A stretch of 64,000 nt of DNA, taken from positions 48,396 through 112,395 of the forward strand of contig NZ_WMKZ01000011.1 in the NCBI RefSeq assembly GCF_019024285.1. The letters are read 5' to 3'. The stretch's first letter is position 1; each line of letters begins with the position of its first letter. Made by a program: the position numbers and the translations under genes. Shown here in pieces: positions 45,714-54,124 of this stretch. This stretch comes from Alkalihalobacterium elongatum. GTDB taxonomy: Bacteria > Bacillota > Bacilli > Bacillales > Bacillaceae_F. Under the pieces are notes generated by a model. The model was not told where the DNA came from. It made no database searches and saw nothing but the letters and a program-made list of their open reading frames with translations.

Positions 45714-46487
45714 CTAGATAGCAGTCATTGCGCCGTCGATAGCAATAATTGATCCATTTATATATGGTGATTCATTAGTTGCAAGAAAAGTTACTAAGTT
45801 GGCAACTTCATTTGGTTCACCCAATTTCCTACTTGGTATAAGGTTAGCAAGCATATCATAATATTCTTGAGGATTATCTGGATTATTCTTTCGAGCTGCA
45901 TTGATAACCATGTCTGTTTTAATTGGCCCAGGACTAATCGCATTTATTCTAATCCCATGTTTACCATACTCTATCGCAGCAACTTTTGTCATTCCTGCAA
46001 CAGCATGCTTACTAGCGACATAGGCAGAAAAGTTTTCATGTCCCACAAGTCCGCCTATAGAAGAAGTATTAATAATACTCCCGGAGCCCTGTTTTTTCAT
46101 TTCCTCTAATACATACTTTAAGCCTAAAAATACACCTCTTACATTAACTGCGATAACTTTATCAAATTCAGCCTCATCATACTCCGCTGTTGGAGCAACC
46201 ATACCTTCAATCCCTGCATTATTGTAAAATACATCGATTCTTCCAAATTTATCTTTTGTTATAGAAACATAGTTTTGAACTTCTTCCGAATTTGTTACAT
46301 CAGCTTTAATGAAAATCGCTTCAGCCCCTAATTCTTCTACTATTTTTTTTGTTTCTCGACCTGATGCTTCATTAAAATCTACTAAACTAAGCTTTGCTCC
46401 TTCCTCTGCCATTCTAATTGCAGTTTGTCTTCCTAATCCTCCACCAGCTCCTGTAATAATCGCAACTTTATCTTTTAACCTTGTCAT
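45714..46487 (-). CDS. SDR family oxidoreductase
   Basis: Short-chain dehydrogenase, 257 residues. TGAGGGLG at 12-19, NNAG at 89-92, Ser142/Ser143, and catalytic Tyr156/Lys160 (YVASK). The Asp37 after the second strand (LVDFN) suggests NAD rather than NADP. ATG follows GGGAGG. It is downstream of a CoA ligase, in a run with a SnoaL-like protein, another SDR and two MaoC-type proteins; likely a hydroxyacyl-CoA or ring-alcohol dehydrogenase. Confidence 0.9.
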   Translation of the reverse strand: MTRLKDKVAIITGAGGGLGRQTAIRMAEEGAKLSLVDFNEASGRETKKIVEELGAEAIFIKADVTNSEEVQNYVSITKDKFGRIDVFYNNAGIEGMVAPTAEYDEAEFDKVIAVNVRGVFLGLKYVLEEMKKQGSGSIINTSSIGGLVGHENFSAYVASKHAVAGMTKVAAIEYGKHGIRINAISPGPIKTDMVINAARKNNPDNPQEYYDMLANLIPSRKLGEPNEVANLVTFLATNESPYINGSIIAIDGAMTAI

Positions 46488-46580
46488 TTAAATTCCTCCC
46501 TTTATTATAGAAATCAGGTAACATGATACTTACACACCTTGAAGTACTTCAAATTAAACAAATTATTTTTTAAATAACAT

Positions 46581-48149
46581 TTAATCACTTATACTTTCTT
46601 TCTGACCTTTTGATCCACTATAGATTTCCCTTAATTCACGTTTAAGAATTTTACTTGTTGGTGACTTAGGTAGACTATCAACAAAATACACTTTACGTGG
46701 CTTTTGATAAGATGCAAGATGTTGTTTAGCTGTATCAATAATTTCCTGTTCGGTAGCTTTCCTCCCAGGTTTTAAAACTACTGCTGCAGTTACATTTTCA
46801 CCCCACTCGTCATCTCGCACACCAAATACAGCTACTTCGAGGACTCCATCATGCTGGTAAATTGCATTTTCGACTTGTGTACTATATATATTCTCCCCCC
46901 CTGAGATAATCATATCTTTAGCACGGTCGACAATAAATATATAACCGTCCTCATCCCAAGTAGCAACATCACCAGTCCACAGCCAACCATCACGTATAGT
47001 CTTAGCAGTAAGATCCGGCTTATTCCAGTAACCGATCATATTCGCATCGGACTTGACTACAATTTCTCCTGGTGTCTTGCCATCACGTGGAACAGGTAGA
47101 CCTTGAGGGTCAACCAATTGTATTGTGTTTACAAACGCCTCACGACCACAAGATGACAAACGTTCAGGATGTATTCCGTTGATTGCATTAAGATGATCTT
47201 CCTGAGAGAGAAAAGTCATTCCCATTCCTTCTGTTTGTCCATATCCTTGAATTAACGTGCACGGAAATGCTTCTAGTGCCGCCTTAACAACTTTCATCCC
47301 CATCGGACCGCCACCATATTGAATATTTCGCAGACTACTAAGGTCGTAGCTATTAAAATTTTCAACAGACATCATCCAATTTAGCATAGTGGTAATCCCT
47401 AAAAAAGCAGATACTCGTTCTTTTTCAATAACTTCAAGTGCTTGTTTGGCTTCAAAATTCACCAATACTAAAGGACAACCATGAGCCATATAATTTATTG
47501 CAAGAACAATTGGTATATGGAACATCTGTCCAGTCAACATATAAACATCTGAAGGTACTACTCGTTCTGCGACGGTTTGGTTCAACATTCCCATATAAAA
47601 ACTTTTGTGAGTATGAATAGCTCCTTTTGACTCCCCAGTCGTGCCTCCAGTATAAAGAATTAACATTGGATCTTCATCTGATACTTGAGATGATCGCTCA
47701 GGTTCGTTATTAGAAGCAATATTAATAAGACTTTCATAAGAACCATCACTATTTTCTCCATATTCCAGCCAATGATTAATGTCGATTTGTTGTTTAAGAG
47801 CTTTACACTCATTTATGAACTCTCCTGAGGAAACAAAAACTGATGGACTTCCATCGGACACAATTTTACTTAATTCTGAAATCCCTAAACGCCAATTTAG
47901 AGGTTGAATAATTAACCCAACTCTTGCACAAGCAAAGTAATTTTCTATATACTCTGTACTATTCTTAGATAAAACCGCAACACGGTCACCCTTTTTCAGG
48001 CCTAAATTTTCAACATAACCGTTTGCCAACCTCCGTACTCTTTCGTCTAGGTTTCCAAAATTCATTCGACGGTTGTTCGGTATATCAATAAGCGCAATGC
48101 GACTTGGATCCAGTTTTGCATACTTGGCAGGAATTTGACCAATATTCAT
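46581..48149 (-). CDS. AMP-dependent acyl-CoA ligase
   Basis: ANL-superfamily ligase of about 522 residues: P-loop YTGGTTGESKGAI, YGQTEGMG, TGDVATWDEDGYIFIVDRAKDMI and C-terminal KSPTSKILKR with the catalytic Lys. Fatty-acid-CoA-ligase type. Start ATG 48149 has GGAGGG seven bases upstream; the ATG at 48164 overlaps that site. It lies in the run from the MaoC pair to the SDR at 45714. Confidence 0.92.
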   Translation of the reverse strand: MNIGQIPAKYAKLDPSRIALIDIPNNRRMNFGNLDERVRRLANGYVENLGLKKGDRVAVLSKNSTEYIENYFACARVGLIIQPLNWRLGISELSKIVSDGSPSVFVSSGEFINECKALKQQIDINHWLEYGENSDGSYESLINIASNNEPERSSQVSDEDPMLILYTGGTTGESKGAIHTHKSFYMGMLNQTVAERVVPSDVYMLTGQMFHIPIVLAINYMAHGCPLVLVNFEAKQALEVIEKERVSAFLGITTMLNWMMSVENFNSYDLSSLRNIQYGGGPMGMKVVKAALEAFPCTLIQGYGQTEGMGMTFLSQEDHLNAINGIHPERLSSCGREAFVNTIQLVDPQGLPVPRDGKTPGEIVVKSDANMIGYWNKPDLTAKTIRDGWLWTGDVATWDEDGYIFIVDRAKDMIISGGENIYSTQVENAIYQHDGVLEVAVFGVRDDEWGENVTAAVVLKPGRKATEQEIIDTAKQHLASYQKPRKVYFVDSLPKSPTSKILKRELREIYSGSKGQKESISD

Positions 48150-48227
48150 GACAGTACCCTCCATAATTTACTTTATAAAACATGAAATTTATCTTATGAA
48201 AAAATTGCTTTTTCTTTGATAATAAAC

Positions 48228-48644
48228 CTAGTATGGCAGGTCAAGATCCAAATGATGTTTTTTTAGCCGCCACTCGCCGTCTATCTTAACCACTTCATCT
48301 CGATATACACCGGAAGATATAAGCTTAATTTCTCCGTTTTCTATTGAATACAGAGATAAGTTCGAAATTACTTTAGCAGCATCTTTACTCTCAGATTCAA
48401 AAAAAATATTTGTAATTATATGACGTCGCTTATCCGTTTGCGAGGTCATAGAATCAGTCATTAGCTTCATAATCTCATTTTTTCCAGTAAAGGGACCAAT
48501 CAAATCTCCTCCATCAATACGAATTGACATCTCTGCATCACTGGTAAAACAAGCTTCAAGCATCTCTATATCACGCTCATCATAACCATAAGCAGATCTG
48601 TTTAATAATTCTGAAATTTCAAACCTTTCAGTTAAGTTTTCCAT
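48228..48644 (-). CDS. SnoaL-like (NTF2-fold) protein, copy 2
   Basis: NTF2-fold protein of 138 residues, shorter than copy 1 at 34503 and with limited identity. LTERFEISELLNRSAYGYDERDIEMLEACFTSDAEM and the C-terminal DGEWRLKKHHLDLDLPY are typical of SnoaL_4. It may be an isomerase or dehydratase. It lies downstream of an SDR gene, as copy 1 does. Confidence 0.85.
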   Translation of the reverse strand: MENLTERFEISELLNRSAYGYDERDIEMLEACFTSDAEMSIRIDGGDLIGPFTGKNEIMKLMTDSMTSQTDKRRHIITNIFFESESKDAAKVISNLSLYSIENGEIKLISSGVYRDEVVKIDGEWRLKKHHLDLDLPY

Positions 48645-48745
48645 ATAATATTTCCTCCTTTAATTAAATGAAAAAACCTCAGATTTTCTTTTTATTATCT
48701 TGTTGCTATATTTATAATCAAATATCATCATCCAATTAATAAGTT

Positions 48746-49489
48746 TTATTCTGTTGAACGCCCACCATCAATGATATGGTCTTGACCAGAAATATAAGAA
48801 GATTCATCTGAGGCTAGAAAAAGAGCAAGTTTTGCCACTTCCACAGGCTCTCCAAGTCTGCCAATTGGCACTTGACTAGCTAAGAAATCTTTTGCTTCTT
48901 GTGAGAAATCATCAAGTAAAGGTGTATTACAAGTACCAGGATTTATAGAATTAACACGAATTCCATCCTTTACATATTCAAGAGCAGCTTGTTTCGTTAA
49001 CATTACCATTGCTCCTTTAGAGACAATATAAGCAGATGATCCAGGAGTAGCTCTGTATCCACCAATTGAGCCAGTATTTACTACGGAACCCCCACCACTT
49101 TTGAGCATCATTTTAATGGCTTCCTGTAGAACAATAAATGCTCCTCTTACATTCACAGCAAATACCTTATCCCATGCTTCAAGATTAAATTCATGTAACG
49201 GAGTTTCTACTAACCCAGTAATACCAGCATTGTTACAAAGAATATCTAGTCTACCATAAATTTCATTACATTTTTTAAAAGCTTCTGCAACTTGAATTAG
49301 GTTTGATACATCTGCAGAATATGTGTGTAGTTCTCCATCAACTTCTTTTTTTAGATCTTGAACTTTTTTACTAATATCAATCGCAAAGATTTTAGCCCCC
49401 TCTTTAATAAATTCATGTACCATTGCTTTCCCGAATCCAGAAGCTGCACCAGTTATTATACAAACTTTACCATCTAATCGCTTTCCCAT
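48746..49489 (-). CDS. SDR family oxidoreductase
   Basis: Short-chain dehydrogenase, 247 residues, TGAASGFG at 13-20, NNAG at 86-89, catalytic Tyr154/Lys158 (YIVSK) and Asp38 suggesting NAD preference. ATG follows TTGGAGGT. Between the MaoC pair and the SnoaL-like gene, probably co-transcribed with both. Confidence 0.9.
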   Translation of the reverse strand: MGKRLDGKVCIITGAASGFGKAMVHEFIKEGAKIFAIDISKKVQDLKKEVDGELHTYSADVSNLIQVAEAFKKCNEIYGRLDILCNNAGITGLVETPLHEFNLEAWDKVFAVNVRGAFIVLQEAIKMMLKSGGGSVVNTGSIGGYRATPGSSAYIVSKGAMVMLTKQAALEYVKDGIRVNSINPGTCNTPLLDDFSQEAKDFLASQVPIGRLGEPVEVAKLALFLASDESSYISGQDHIIDGGRSTE

Positions 49490-49559
49490 AAGAGCTAACC
49501 TCCAAAGAATCTTTGTCTAATTTTAATTCTCTTGAAAAGGGGTATTTTTATATATTTTA

Positions 49560-49991
49560 TTAATTGATCAAATTAAATTGAGCAATAGCTTTACCTGGCG
49601 CAATGATCTCGTTATTTTCATTTTTTATATAGATTTCAATATGCACCTCACCTACTTCCCTAAAAACTGCAACAACTTTTCCACCAGATAGAAGTGTTTC
49701 ACCAATATACGACGCCTTGCGATTAGAATATTCGATCGAGGCTAGATATCCATCGTCCCCTACCCAATCCACTACGCATTGATTAAGCCAGTCCCCTAAT
49801 AGTGGTCCAGCTATGACTAAACCAGGGTAATTTTCCTCAACAGTTGCATATGGATAATCAAAATGTATACGATGTGCATTCCATAAAGCAGCATTATACA
49901 AAAATAATTGCACATTATCAGGTTTGAACTTACGCTCCGGCAATCTATCTCCGGGTTGTATATTCGTAATTCTAGAATTAGAAGTTTTCAT
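49560..49991 (-). CDS. MaoC-type hot-dog protein (C-terminal-type hydratase subunit)
   Basis: Hot-dog protein of 143 residues. FKPDNVQLFLYNAALWNAHRIHFDYPYA followed by GPLLGDWLNQCV resembles the C-terminal half of two-domain HTD2/ChsH-like dehydratases; the Asn-Ala-His-Arg-Ile-His-Phe-Asp segment carries the hydratase His/Asp. The next gene upstream encodes the N-terminal-type partner, so they likely form a heteromeric enoyl-CoA hydratase. A decayed copy lies at 43340-43520. Confidence 0.85.
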   Translation of the reverse strand: MKTSNSRITNIQPGDRLPERKFKPDNVQLFLYNAALWNAHRIHFDYPYATVEENYPGLVIAGPLLGDWLNQCVVDWVGDDGYLASIEYSNRKASYIGETLLSGGKVVAVFREVGEVHIEIYIKNENNEIIAPGKAIAQFNLIN

Positions 49992-50020
49992 TCCATATCA
50001 CCTTCATTAATATTACTAAT

Positions 50021-50476
50021 TTAACGTAATAGTCTCGTAGTCTTTTCAGTAATCACCTTTTCACCTAACTCATTTTCTATTGTCATTGTTACTTCATAGA
50101 AAATAATAGGACCTTTAGAACCTACTTTTTCATAAATATCTGTTAATGTTCGGGTTGCAATTAACCAGTCTCCCGGATAAACTGGTTTATGATAATCAAT
50201 TTTCAACCCACCAGCCATTGCCTTTTTTAAAGGAAAGTCAGGTAGTAACATATCAATTGAAACACCATCTGGCATCAGTTGGTCTAAATTAACTACATCC
50301 CAAAATAAGGATAGATGAAACATTGGCGGTGCTTCATCACCATTAAGGAATTTCTTTTGTCGTTGCCCCGTAGCAATTGAATACTTACGGATATCTCGAC
50401 GTGTTACCAATTCTTTTTTTTGTGGGGCTACTCGACCAATATTTTTTTTTATTTCTTCAGTTAATAAACTACTCAT
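50021..50476 (-). CDS. FAS1-like dehydratase domain protein (MaoC N-terminal type)
   Basis: Hot-dog protein of 151 residues. VTRRDIRKYSIATGQRQK and the APPMFHLSLFW stretch are typical of the MaoC_dehydrat_N family, which usually lacks the catalytic residues and binds substrate. Paired with the MaoC protein 30 bases downstream. ATG follows AAAGGAG. The pair would hydrate bulky enoyl-CoA esters such as steroid- or terpenoid-derived ones; this is by family analogy. Confidence 0.87.
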   Translation of the reverse strand: MSSLLTEEIKKNIGRVAPQKKELVTRRDIRKYSIATGQRQKKFLNGDEAPPMFHLSLFWDVVNLDQLMPDGVSIDMLLPDFPLKKAMAGGLKIDYHKPVYPGDWLIATRTLTDIYEKVGSKGPIIFYEVTMTIENELGEKVITEKTTRLLR

Positions 50477-50558
50477 CCTGAAATCTCCTTTAGCAAACAG
50501 TATTACTTAACATACTTTGGTTAGCAATTTATCATAAACTTAAATTAGATCATAGATA

Positions 50559-50604
50559 GGGAGAGGCTTAAATGATAAGATATTAAAGTTTATTTCCCCC
50601 TCCC
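50559..50604 (-). terminator. Possible terminator after LLM copy 2
   Basis: GGGAG ... CTCCC arms, in the same relative place as the hairpin after LLM copy 1. Weak. Confidence 0.3.
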
Positions 50605-50690
50605 ATTAGAATTAAAATGGTATTTAAACTCTAATTATTATTTATTTAGTATTCTGTATTTTTATTAATCTAAAACTATAGCCTAGTAAT

Positions 50691-51758
50691 TTATTGCTCG
50701 ACTTTTTGTGGTGCACTTGTAGGTCTGAAATATGGTAATACATCTTGAGCAAATAGCTTCATTGTTTTCATAACTTTGCGATGTTCCATTCCACCCATAC
50801 GGAACCAGCACGATAAACTATCAACGCCTGCTTGTTCAATTAATTCAAGTTTATCGACAGCTGCTTTTGAATTCTCCAATAAAACGATACCCGCCTCGTT
50901 TAACATACCAACATCAACTGGCCCTGACATTTGTTCAGCGACTTCTGCGAAGCGCTCATATCCCTTAGCAGCCTTTTCTCCTCGCGCACCTGGAACTAAC
51001 GCGAGTACACGGTCGAAATACATCTCCATTTCTTTTTCAACATTTTTAATTGCTTGTTCAGGACTATCAGCAATATTCATCTGCAAGTTCATATGAATTT
51101 TTGGATTAACCCCTTTAAGTAGAAGACGATCTCTTGTTGATTTAATATATTGCAGTAATTCATCCATTACCATTAATGTTGGCGTGCACATGAATTCTTG
51201 TGCCCCACGTTCTACCATGTAATCAAATGTTTCTGGGCTAATGCACGCATAATAAAACGGAACTCTTTCTTGGACTGGTTTTGGAGTTAATTTAACATCA
51301 TCAAGTTGAAAGTGCTTTCCTTGATAGCTGAATGTGTCGTTTGCCCATAATCCTTGGATAATATCAACTGCTTCCCAGAAAACTTCACGTGAATTCTCCA
51401 TTGGAATACCTAACTTTTTAAATTCAATCGGTTGGTAGCCGCGACCAGCCCCAAATTTCAAGCGACCATTACTTAAAATATCAACCATCGCAAAGTCTTC
51501 TGCAATTCGAACTGGATTGTCAAAGTTTAAAATACTAATTCCCATTCCGATGTCCATTGTTTTTGTAACTTGAGAAATTGCAGCTGCAGCTACCTGTGGT
51601 GAAGGCATACTTCCATAATCAGTAAAATGGTGTTCCGCTAACCAAACACTGCCAAACCCAAGCTCTTCAGCATACTGAATTTGTTCTAACATTTCTTTAT
51701 AAGCGCGATCATATTGTCCATCCGTACACTCTAATACATAAAAAAGTCCACATTTCAT
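50691..51758 (-). CDS. LLM class flavin-dependent monooxygenase, copy 2
   Basis: 355 residues, roughly nine in ten identical to copy 1 at 31213-32274, including every family motif (VWLAEHHFTDYG, GMGISILNFDNPVRIAEDFA, FGAGRGYQPIEF). Differences are scattered and conservative, with a divergent C-terminal tail (RPTSAPQKVEQ against KPTAKKVSQ), so both copies seem to be under selection. It is downstream of the amidohydrolase and Rieske genes, while copy 1 stands with a TetR/FMN reductase unit. A cre site and a perfect palindrome (site J) lie upstream. Confidence 0.92.
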   Translation of the reverse strand: MKCGLFYVLECTDGQYDRAYKEMLEQIQYAEELGFGSVWLAEHHFTDYGSMPSPQVAAAAISQVTKTMDIGMGISILNFDNPVRIAEDFAMVDILSNGRLKFGAGRGYQPIEFKKLGIPMENSREVFWEAVDIIQGLWANDTFSYQGKHFQLDDVKLTPKPVQERVPFYYACISPETFDYMVERGAQEFMCTPTLMVMDELLQYIKSTRDRLLLKGVNPKIHMNLQMNIADSPEQAIKNVEKEMEMYFDRVLALVPGARGEKAAKGYERFAEVAEQMSGPVDVGMLNEAGIVLLENSKAAVDKLELIEQAGVDSLSCWFRMGGMEHRKVMKTMKLFAQDVLPYFRPTSAPQKVEQ

Positions 51759-51817
51759 TTAAAACACTCTCCTTATTTATTTAAATTTATTAAAGTAATT
51801 GTTAAAGGCATTGCATT

Positions 51818-51831
51818 TGTAAACGCTTCCA
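51818..51831. promoter_or_regulatory. cre site upstream of LLM copy 2
   Basis: Minus strand TGGAAGCGTTTACA, a good match to the cre consensus, ten bases from operator site J and 60 bases upstream of the ATG. Confidence 0.65.
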
Positions 51832-51840
51832 TAATATAAA

Positions 51841-51856
51841 ACAAACATTTGTTTTA
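51841..51856. promoter_or_regulatory. TetR-type palindrome, site J
   Basis: AAACAAACATTTGTTT, perfect and identical to site H; 83 bases upstream of LLM copy 2. Confidence 0.75.
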
Positions 51857-51889
51857 TTAAGTTTTTAATAAAAGTAAGTATTTAATCCT

Positions 51890-53029
51890 TTAGCCTTCTT
51901 TATTTATTGGATTTTCAAACCCGTATAATTTTGCGGCATTTTTATAGAGAATTTTATTTCTAACTTCACTCGGGAAATGAGCTAATGCTGCATGAGGTGC
52001 ATCGAACTCCCAATGTGGGTAATCACTAGCAAAAAGGATTTTATCTGTACCAATCATTTCAATAATCTGTAAAATATGTTTTTGATCTTCTGGACGTTCT
52101 GGTTCAATTAATGGTTGAGTACCAAACCACATATGGTCCCTTACCTGCTGACTTGGTGGCCGTTTAACCCAAGGAACTTCGCGTTTTAAATTTCGCCAAT
52201 GAGTATCCATGGTATACATTAAATTTGGCAGCCATGCAAACCCACCTTCCGTGAATACCATGCGTAAATCCTGATACTTTTCAAGGACACCGCCAAAAAC
52301 AATACTATTTATTTGAGCTTGGAATATTAGTCCATTATTTGTTTGTCCTTCTGGGTAGTAGTTTCCAAAAACCGGTCCTGGTCTAAATAATCCTCCATGA
52401 ACGGATACATGGAATGAACAGAGTAAGTCATTTCGTAATGCAGCTTCCCAAATAGGGTGATAACGTTTATCTCCCCACCCACCATAAGGTGTGTGAATAG
52501 ATAATCCAACCTGGACCATTTGCGGATGGCTTCCTACTCGATCAATCTCTCGGGCAGCAGCTTCTGGATCTTGGGAAGCAATAACTACAGAACCGCGAAG
52601 ACTAGGATCCTTAGATAACCAGTGTTCGATTTGCCAGTCATTATATGCCGAGGCTACAGCCGTTGCCATTTCATGTTGTGGGGAAGCTGATAACATAAAT
52701 GTAGAGTCTGGAAATAAAACAGCATTGGAATAATTATATTTATCTGCCACTTGTTCTCTAAAGAAACTAACCGAAGAACAACCGAGGCCTCCCTCTGGTG
52801 GAATACTATCCATCCGGTGTCCCGCATTTGCAACGATTGCAAAAAATGGTATTCCTGGAAAGACCCCTTTCCATTTACAATCAGTCAAGAAGTCTCTCCA
52901 ATAATTACTTAAATATGGATTTAAATCCTCATAACTTTTAGGATTAGGGTGAACATCGACATCAATTACGGGTGTTAGCTTACGCTTTTTGGTGGATTTT
53001 TCACTACTTTTATCAGTAATAGTAGACAT
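51890..53029 (-). CDS. Amidohydrolase family protein (ACMSD-like)
   Basis: Metal-dependent TIM-barrel hydrolase/decarboxylase of 379 residues, Amidohydro_2 type. Metal and active-site residues: DVDVHPN near 25-29, CSFHVSVHGG in the middle and FASDYPHWE near the C terminus. These enzymes hydrolyse or decarboxylate ring-cleavage products and are frequent in aromatic and steroid degradation clusters. It stands between the Rieske gene (47 bases upstream) and LLM copy 2 and is probably in one transcript with both. Confidence 0.9.
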   Translation of the reverse strand: MSTITDKSSEKSTKKRKLTPVIDVDVHPNPKSYEDLNPYLSNYWRDFLTDCKWKGVFPGIPFFAIVANAGHRMDSIPPEGGLGCSSVSFFREQVADKYNYSNAVLFPDSTFMLSASPQHEMATAVASAYNDWQIEHWLSKDPSLRGSVVIASQDPEAAAREIDRVGSHPQMVQVGLSIHTPYGGWGDKRYHPIWEAALRNDLLCSFHVSVHGGLFRPGPVFGNYYPEGQTNNGLIFQAQINSIVFGGVLEKYQDLRMVFTEGGFAWLPNLMYTMDTHWRNLKREVPWVKRPPSQQVRDHMWFGTQPLIEPERPEDQKHILQIIEMIGTDKILFASDYPHWEFDAPHAALAHFPSEVRNKILYKNAAKLYGFENPINKEG

Positions 53030-53075
53030 AAAAATCTCCTTTCAAGTTTCCAATAAATCATTCCGCTGGTCCTAT

Positions 53076-53432
53076 TTATGCGTAGATAACGAGGTCATCC
53101 CCTTCAATTTTTACATCATATGTTTTTACCTTTGTATTTTCTGGATCATGCATGGAACAACCATTCTCTATATCAAAGCTCCAATGATGCCATGGACAGT
53201 ATAAAAATTTTCCAGGTTTTTCATAACAAACTTCTTTAACATCACTCGTTGCTCGTGCAGCACCTCTCAATACACCTTTATCTAACTCTGCTCCTTGGTG
53301 AGGACACCAATTTCGCAGAGCATAAAACTCACCTTCTTTTTGAATGACTACAATTGACATTCTTCTAATTTGGAAAACTTTTGTTTCACCCTGGGGGATA
53401 TCTTCCTTTTTACATAAAACATTCCTTTCCAA
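53076..53432 (-). CDS. Rieske [2Fe-2S] ferredoxin-like protein
   Basis: Soluble Rieske protein of 118 residues. Cluster ligands are Cys43-Pro-His45 and Cys79-Pro-Trp-His82, the exact CxH...CxxH arrangement. Between them lies a small insertion of the oxygenase-ferredoxin type. No catalytic non-heme iron domain is present, so it is an electron carrier rather than an oxygenase subunit. It has no obvious reductase gene next to it. TTG start after GAGGAGG. Its leader is long (promoter at 53890-53918). Confidence 0.9.
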   Translation of the reverse strand: MERNVLCKKEDIPQGETKVFQIRRMSIVVIQKEGEFYALRNWCPHQGAELDKGVLRGAARATSDVKEVCYEKPGKFLYCPWHHWSFDIENGCSMHDPENTKVKTYDVKIEGDDLVIYA

Positions 53433-53867
53433 ATTTGATCCTCCTCTTTTTCTGAATATACTAAACCTTAAAATTCAACTGTGGAATTCTAATTTTTACT
53501 CTACATGTGAATAAAGATAGATTGTACAAAATTAATCAAGCTGATTTTTAGTTAAACCCTCTTAAGCACTCATATAGAGGTCAATAGTTATTTCAAACCT
53601 TTACGACATCACCCCTCTCAAGGAACATAATCATTTGTCTTGGCTATTAATTAACAACATTTTTTCAGGAAAGTTTTACGAGCTATGCGGAGGTAGTTTA
53701 ATCAGTAGTTTCATAGCGTTATTATTCAAAAATTGAAGTGGTTAAAGGTAAATGGAGTAGTAAGCGCTGTATAATTTGGATGTAGTAGACATTAGATCTT
53801 ATCGGGCTTTTAGATTGAATTGTTTTTTAATGTGTAGCATCTTTCAGTTATATCAATCTACCTAATA
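53433..53867. other. Long leader of the Rieske/amidohydrolase/LLM2 transcript
   Basis: About 435 bases between the Rieske start and operator site K. No gene and no clear hairpin are seen. It may be true leader RNA or eroded sequence. Confidence 0.4.
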
Positions 53868-53883
53868 AAACTAACATTTGTTT
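53868..53883. promoter_or_regulatory. TetR-type palindrome, site K
   Basis: AAACTAACATTTGTTT, six bases downstream of the -10 box at 53890-53895. Confidence 0.65.
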
Positions 53884-53889
53884 GGTGTA

Positions 53890-53918
53890 ATTATATCAAC
53901 CTAAAAAACTAATTTCAA
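53890..53918 (-). promoter_or_regulatory. Sigma-A promoter of the Rieske/amidohydrolase/LLM2 operon
   Basis: Minus strand TTGAAA (53913-53918), 17 bases, TATAAT (53890-53895). Similar in sequence to the promoter at 32727-32755, including the TTGAAATT start and the GGTTG before TATAAT. Confidence 0.7.
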
Positions 53919-54124
53919 TACCATTTTTTAAATATTCTGTATTTTATTCTTTTGATGAAGTCTTTTACCTTTAATTATTTTATATATTGCTCGAAGCTCC
54001 TACTATTTCTAGGGAACAATGTCTGTATTATAGTTTAATTTTCTAGACGGTTCGCTAGTTTGAGCTCCGTGCTATTTAAAATTATTAACTACTTAAAAAT
54101 AAGAGCGCCTTTGAAAAAAACATT

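Noticed and set aside
46545..46570. Additional AAACAAA-type operator upstream of the SDR at 45714
   Set aside because: Only one half-site is present (TTAAACAAATTATTTTTT), which is common in AT-rich DNA.
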